Of a stretch of DNA of 8,699 nt, positions 5,917 through 8,699 are shown one piece after another. A model generated the notes under the pieces. The model searched no databases, was not told the DNA's origin, and worked only from the letters and a program-made list of their open reading frames with translations. How positions within the stretch are numbered: the first letter of the stretch is position 1; each line of letters starts with the position of its first letter. The DNA is taken from the NCBI GenBank assembly GCA_039024295.1, contig JBCDIQ010000252.1:1-8699 (forward strand), read 5' to 3'. This DNA is from JBCDIQ01 sp039024295. GTDB taxonomy: Bacteria; Bacteroidota; Bacteroidia; J057. The translations under genes and the position numbers were made by a program.

Positions 5917-7401
5917 ATGTTTGAACCAATTCCCCTTAGAACAGACAAAATCGCTTTTGAAGGCCTCACCTATGATGATGTCCTTCTCGTCCCGGATTAT
6001 TCCGAGGTACTTCCCCGTGAGGTAGACACTTCCTCCTACCTTACCCGCGAGATCAAACTCAATGTTCCCATTGTCAGCGCGGCAATGGACACCGTTACGG
6101 AGCACCGCATGGCCATCGCCATGGCAGCAGGTGGGGGTATCGGGATCATTCATAAGAACATGAGTATTGCCCGTCAGGCAGAAGAAGTCCGCAAGGTCAA
6201 GCGCTCCGAGAGTGGCATGATTGTGGACCCGATTACCCTGACCCCAAATGACAGCTTGCGTCAGGCGATGAACCTGATGCAAGAGCACCGCATTGGGGGC
6301 ATCCCCATTGTGGGAGAGCATCACAAGCTTGTGGGCATCATCACCAACCGGGACCTTCGGTTCCAAACGCCAGATGATCGTCAGATCAAGGAGTTGATGA
6401 CGTCAGATCCGCTGGTGACGGCCCCTCAAGGCACGACCCTGGAGCTGGCAGAAGAAATTCTCCGCAAAAACAAGGTAGAGAAGCTCCCAGTGGTTGACAG
6501 TGAAGGCCGTTTGGTCGGGTTGATCACCTACCGCGACATCATCAAAAAGCAGGCATATCCCAATGCATGTAAAGACCATCTGGGTCGCTTGCGGGTAGGT
6601 GCAGCTGTGGGCATCAGCCGGGACACCTTTGACCGGGTAGAAGCCCTGATCAATGCCGGGGTAGATGCCATCGCCATTGATACGGCTCACGGCCATTCAC
6701 GCGGGGTGATCGACATGGTCGATTCCATCCGCCAAAACTTCCCCCGTACCCAGTTGATTGCCGGCAACGTCGCCACTGAAGGAGGTGCCCAGGCCCTGAT
6801 TGACGTGGGCGTGGACGGGGTAAAAGTAGGCGTAGGCCCTGGGAGTATTTGTACCACGCGGGTAATTGCCGGGGTGGGCGTTCCTCAACTTTCGGCTGTA
6901 CTTGAAGCAGCCAAAGCCGCCAATGCGGCCGGTGTGCCCATCGTGGCAGATGGCGGCATCAAGTATTCCGGCGACATGGTCAAAGCCCTCGTGGCAGGGG
7001 CCAGCTCTGTGATGGCTGGTGGCATGTTTGCAGGCACTGACGAAAGCCCAGGTGAAACCGTGCTCTACGAAGGCCGGAAGTTCAAGACCTACCGCGGCAT
7101 GGGTTCCATCGAAGCGATGAAAGAAGGCAGCAAAGACCGCTACTTCCAGGATGCCGAAGAAGACCTCCGCAAACTGGTGCCGGAAGGCATCGTGGGTCGT
7201 GTGGCCTACAAAGGCAATGTGAGCGAGGTCCTTTACCAGATGGAGGGTGGCCTTCGGGCGGGCATGGGCTACTGCGGTGCCCACAATACCGACGAACTTC
7301 GTGAAAAGCAGTTTGTACGCATCACCAATGCCGGGCTGCGCGAAAGCCATCCGCATGATGTGCGGATCACGAAGGAGGCGCCGAACTATTCGAAGAGGTA
7401 A
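5917..7401 (+). CDS. guaB: Inosine-5'-monophosphate dehydrogenase
   Basis: The enzyme oxidises IMP to XMP with NAD+, the committed step of GMP synthesis in the cytoplasm. With the start at 5917 it has 494 residues, a normal length. The TIM-barrel begins with FEGLTYDDVLLVPDYSEV (15-32) and is interrupted by two CBS domains (about 99-150 and 160-210), the usual regulatory insertion. The loop GPGSICTTR (308-316) carries catalytic Cys312. DGGIKYSGD (345-353) binds the IMP phosphate, and the mobile flap has the Arg408/Tyr409 pair in KDRYFQ. An alternative ATG at 5899 would add MLNIFA, but it lies inside the inverted repeat and only about 6 bases after the inferred transcription start, so I prefer 5917. 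All catalytic residues are intact. It is a single gene, with a strong -7 element upstream and a terminator 80 bases downstream. Confidence 0.97.
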   Translation: MFEPIPLRTDKIAFEGLTYDDVLLVPDYSEVLPREVDTSSYLTREIKLNVPIVSAAMDTVTEHRMAIAMAAGGGIGIIHKNMSIARQAEEVRKVKRSESGMIVDPITLTPNDSLRQAMNLMQEHRIGGIPIVGEHHKLVGIITNRDLRFQTPDDRQIKELMTSDPLVTAPQGTTLELAEEILRKNKVEKLPVVDSEGRLVGLITYRDIIKKQAYPNACKDHLGRLRVGAAVGISRDTFDRVEALINAGVDAIAIDTAHGHSRGVIDMVDSIRQNFPRTQLIAGNVATEGGAQALIDVGVDGVKVGVGPGSICTTRVIAGVGVPQLSAVLEAAKAANAAGVPIVADGGIKYSGDMVKALVAGASSVMAGGMFAGTDESPGETVLYEGRKFKTYRGMGSIEAMKEGSKDRYFQDAEEDLRKLVPEGIVGRVAYKGNVSEVLYQMEGGLRAGMGYCGAHNTDELREKQFVRITNAGLRESHPHDVRITKEAPNYSKR

Positions 7402-7480
7402 AGAAGGTGTTAGCTGAGAGATTTTAGGTGATAGGGTTTTTCGATTGGGGAAAGCCGATGAGTAATTGAAAAATTGAATA

Positions 7481-7507
7481 CAGGTCGCCGAGAGGTGGCC
7501 TGCTTTT
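7481..7507 (+). terminator. Terminator of guaB
   Basis: CAGGTCGCC (7481-7489) pairs with GGTGGCCTG (7494-7502), seven Watson-Crick pairs and two G-U pairs, closed by the GNRA-type tetraloop GAGA. It is followed by CTTTT (7503-7507). It lies 80 bases after the guaB stop codon. Confidence 0.65.
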
Positions 7508-7556
7508 GGTTTGGAGGGAAAGACAGAGGGAAACGCCTATGTACGAATACCGCAAA

Positions 7557-7668
7557 GCTTAAACAACGTTGTAGGCAAACCTAAGGCGTTGACCAGCAAT
7601 AAGTCGTTTAAAGTGATGGGGTATTTCAAAGCTAAAATTCCACAATGGATGTTTAAGCGTTGTTGTAG
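7557..7668 (-). repeat. attC-like site: paired imperfect core repeats bounding about 110 bp
   Basis: GCTTAAACAACGTTGTAG (7557-7574) and GTTTAAGCGTTGTTGTAG (7651-7668) are 18-bp imperfect direct repeats, 13 of 18 identical. The same blocks also contain two perfect inverted pairs: GCTTAAACA (7557-7565) with TGTTTAAGC (7650-7658), and AACAACG (7562-7568) with CGTTGTT (7658-7664). A folded single strand would thus bring the two ends together. The site lies just after the 3' end of the orphan minus-strand gene, as an attC does in a gene cassette. It does not carry the canonical integron core RYYYAAC/GTTRRRY, so the label is by structure and position only. Confidence 0.45.
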
Positions 7669-7714
7669 AGTGTTATTTTTATCCTCACAAGTACTGCGAC
7701 ATATCTTGTTAACC

Positions 7715-8299
7715 TTATTTCATCTTAAAGTCTTCAATTTTAGCCAAGTAAAAGTTTTTTGGGTCTAAGGGAATAAAAGGTAAACGCGTCCCTGGGTAAT
7801 ATGGATTAGGCTCTTTTAAGCATACAAATCTATTTAAATTTGTTTTTTTAGTGATTAGCGTTTCTTTCTCAATTATATCACCAGGATACATTTTGTGATG
7901 GATAGATCTTTTATAATAGATTATCAAAGAATCTGTATTTTTCAATTCAATTATTGAATAAACATCCTTTCCCCATGAAGAAGGACAAATCCCTTTAAAT
8001 ATAATTTTCCCATCACTCATTGTGTCATTTTCAATAATAGCCCAATCAGAAAACTCGAATCCGATTAGCTCTGTTAATGTATCTTGACTCAAATTCCACT
8101 GTAGCAAGTAAGACGATGGGCAGTATACTACAAGTCCAAATTCGGTGTTTTCTAATTCTATAAATTGATTTTCGTTCATTAGGCTCGACACCGTTGAATC
8201 TGGAATAATGTAGTGTTGCACACTATCAATCGGGATTTTTTGCTGAGCGAAACAATTGAAGAAGGGAATTATAAGAAACAGTTTTAAGATGATTTTCAT
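7715..8299 (-). CDS. Secreted protein of unknown function, candidate cassette gene
   Basis: The 194-residue product begins with a signal peptide (MKIILKLFLIIPFFNCFAQQ, cleavage probably after FAQ or FA), so it should be exported. The only Cys residues of the mature part are in VVYCPSS, KGICPSS and RFVCLK. Two of these sit in similar Cys-Pro-Ser-Ser contexts, which may mark a disulfide or an internal repeat. I recognise no domain. The gene is visibly more AT-rich than guaB and the kinase operon, with frequent AAA, ATT and TTT codons, which suggests foreign origin. It starts at ATG 8299 with no Shine-Dalgarno sequence and reads away from the recombinase-like gene at 8524. The structured repeat site at 7557-7668 lies 46 bases after its stop. 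This is the arrangement of a cassette gene in an integron. Coding status is well supported by the signal peptide and length; the function is unknown. Confidence 0.75.
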   Translation of the reverse strand: MKIILKLFLIIPFFNCFAQQKIPIDSVQHYIIPDSTVSSLMNENQFIELENTEFGLVVYCPSSYLLQWNLSQDTLTELIGFEFSDWAIIENDTMSDGKIIFKGICPSSWGKDVYSIIELKNTDSLIIYYKRSIHHKMYPGDIIEKETLITKKTNLNRFVCLKEPNPYYPGTRLPFIPLDPKNFYLAKIEDFKMK

Positions 8300-8523
8300 T
8301 TTTTAAGTAAATATAATGATTACGTAGCATTAGCAATGCTCTACAATTCCCTTCAAATGGTGCATGCTGGTAGCCATCCCCTGAAGATCGGGTACCGTAT
8401 TTATACGTATGGGATTTCTGTTGCCAACAGGAAGCTTATTTCCCTGGAGATTGACTGCAAATTAAAGTGGTTTACAACAGCGTTTACAGAAAGTAATACG
8501 CAATTCACTTTATATCCCAGCAT
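8300..8523. other. Divergent non-coding region, candidate attachment and promoter zone
   Basis: This stretch separates the orphan gene from the divergent recombinase-like gene. It holds a palindrome AGCATTAGCAATGCT (8326-8340), then CTCTACAA (8339-8346), the exact complement of TTGTAGAG at the edge of the attC-like site (7663-7670). Further right, GTTTACA occurs twice (8470-8476 and 8482-8488) around the segment TACAACAGCG. Base composition shifts from AT-rich to mixed near 8340. In an integron this is where the attI site and the cassette promoter would lie. I see no clear TAnnTTTG promoter on either strand here. A 63-codon open frame (8336-8527) has no recognisable features. Confidence 0.3.
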
Positions 8524-8699
8524 ATGAACATTAGTTGCACACCCATCGAGTTTCAGGGAAGGAAGATGCTGAGCATTCGGCCTCGAACATTTATCCCACA
8601 GTTTAGTAAGCTCATGAAGCAGGTCCCGGGAGCCTTCTGGAAGCCGGGGCACCACTGGCTTGTTCCTGACCAAACAACCTCCCTGCAACACTTACAAAA
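8524..8699 (+). CDS. N-terminal part of a putative tyrosine recombinase/integrase, cut by the window edge
   Basis: The ATG at 8524 opens 58 codons to the end of the window; an in-frame stop at 8494-8496 excludes a longer ATG start. The peptide has a short strand region (CTPIEFQGRKMLSIRPRTF), a helix (FIPQFSKLMKQVPG) and then AFWKPGHHWLVPD (37-49). The pattern of a helix ending in PGA, a W, about 5 residues, another W and then (I/V)P is what I know from the N-terminal domain of Bacteroidota XerD/integron-integrase-like recombinases. A similar W...W.VP pattern occurs in HARP-type helicase domains, so the assignment is not certain. The catalytic R-H-R-Y domain would lie beyond the window. Its divergent position next to a lone AT-rich gene and a repeat site favours a recombinase. 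Confidence 0.5.
   Translation, partial: MNISCTPIEFQGRKMLSIRPRTFIPQFSKLMKQVPGAFWKPGHHWLVPDQTTSLQHLQ

Larger units (their letters stand above)
7402..7714. other. Non-coding region between guaB and the orphan gene
   Basis: This gap of 313 bases contains, in order, about 79 bases with no feature I can see, the guaB terminator (7481-7507), about 50 unassigned bases, the repeat-bounded attC-like site (7557-7668) and 46 AT-rich bases before the stop codon of the next gene. An open frame at 7511-7768 crosses the site and runs antisense into the next gene. It has no recognisable protein features. Confidence 0.6.

Noticed and set aside
5806..6366. Upstream extension of the FKBP frame to 6366 on the minus strand.
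   Set aside because: It is antisense to conserved guaB coding sequence, and a proper lipoprotein signal starts at 5805.
6697..7356. Long minus-strand open frame inside guaB.
   Set aside because: It is a shadow of the strongly conserved IMP dehydrogenase frame, with His- and Ala-rich composition and no domain.
7511..7768. 85-codon plus-strand open frame after guaB.
   Set aside because: It crosses the structured repeat site, runs antisense into the 3' end of the secreted-protein gene and has no recognisable features.
7663..8346. Insertion sequence bounded by the 8-bp inverted repeat TTGTAGAG/CTCTACAA.
   Set aside because: There is no transposase between the repeats and no target-site duplication is visible. 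A cassette model explains the layout better.
8336..8527. 63-codon plus-strand open frame whose stop overlaps the recombinase-like start in ATGA.
   Set aside because: The overlap resembles translational coupling, but the peptide has no recognisable features and lies in the likely attachment zone. I cannot support it as a gene.
8401..8691. 96-codon minus-strand open frame at the right end.
   Set aside because: It lies opposite the recombinase-like N-terminus, which has a recognisable motif pattern, while this frame has none.

Overview
The window looks like a chromosomal segment from a member of the Bacteroidota, probably a Saprospiria-type bacterium, although I cannot name a genus. Start codons lack Shine-Dalgarno sequences. 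A perfect TAnnTTTG -7 element stands upstream of guaB. The protein types are typical of the group: a TPR sensor kinase of the LytS type paired with a LytTR regulator, and a lipoprotein FKBP.

Layout. 1-126 (-) is a fragment of an enoyl-CoA hydratase that lacks its 5' half. 140-382 (+) is a small two-helix membrane protein. 535-1716 (-) is a membrane-anchored VWA-domain protein with its own terminator at 474-508. The 272-base gap to the next, divergent gene holds two identical 10-bp direct repeats with a 21-bp period. 1989-3959 and 3956-4711 (+) are a translationally coupled two-component pair: a sensor kinase with a predicted periplasmic TPR domain and a LytTR response regulator. The repeats upstream have the spacing expected of a LytTR operator. 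A bidirectional terminator (4808-4837) separates this operon from the convergent FKBP-type prolyl isomerase lipoprotein (4858-5805, -). Divergent from that gene is guaB (IMP dehydrogenase, 5917-7401, +), whose 24-base leader is almost entirely a perfect 9-bp hairpin. guaB ends with a terminator at 7481-7507.

The right end (about 7557-8699) differs from the rest and is the most interesting part. An AT-rich orphan gene for a secreted protein (7715-8299, -) lies between a roughly 110-bp site with paired imperfect core repeats (7557-7668) and a non-coding stretch. Beyond that stretch, the start of a divergent gene (8524 to the window edge, +) resembles the N-terminal domain of Bacteroidota tyrosine recombinases. 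Integrase, recombination zone, cassette gene reading away from the integrase, and a structured site after the cassette gene is the layout of an integron. I propose a one-cassette integron-like module with a non-canonical attC-like site. The integrase is cut off before its catalytic domain, so this remains a hypothesis.
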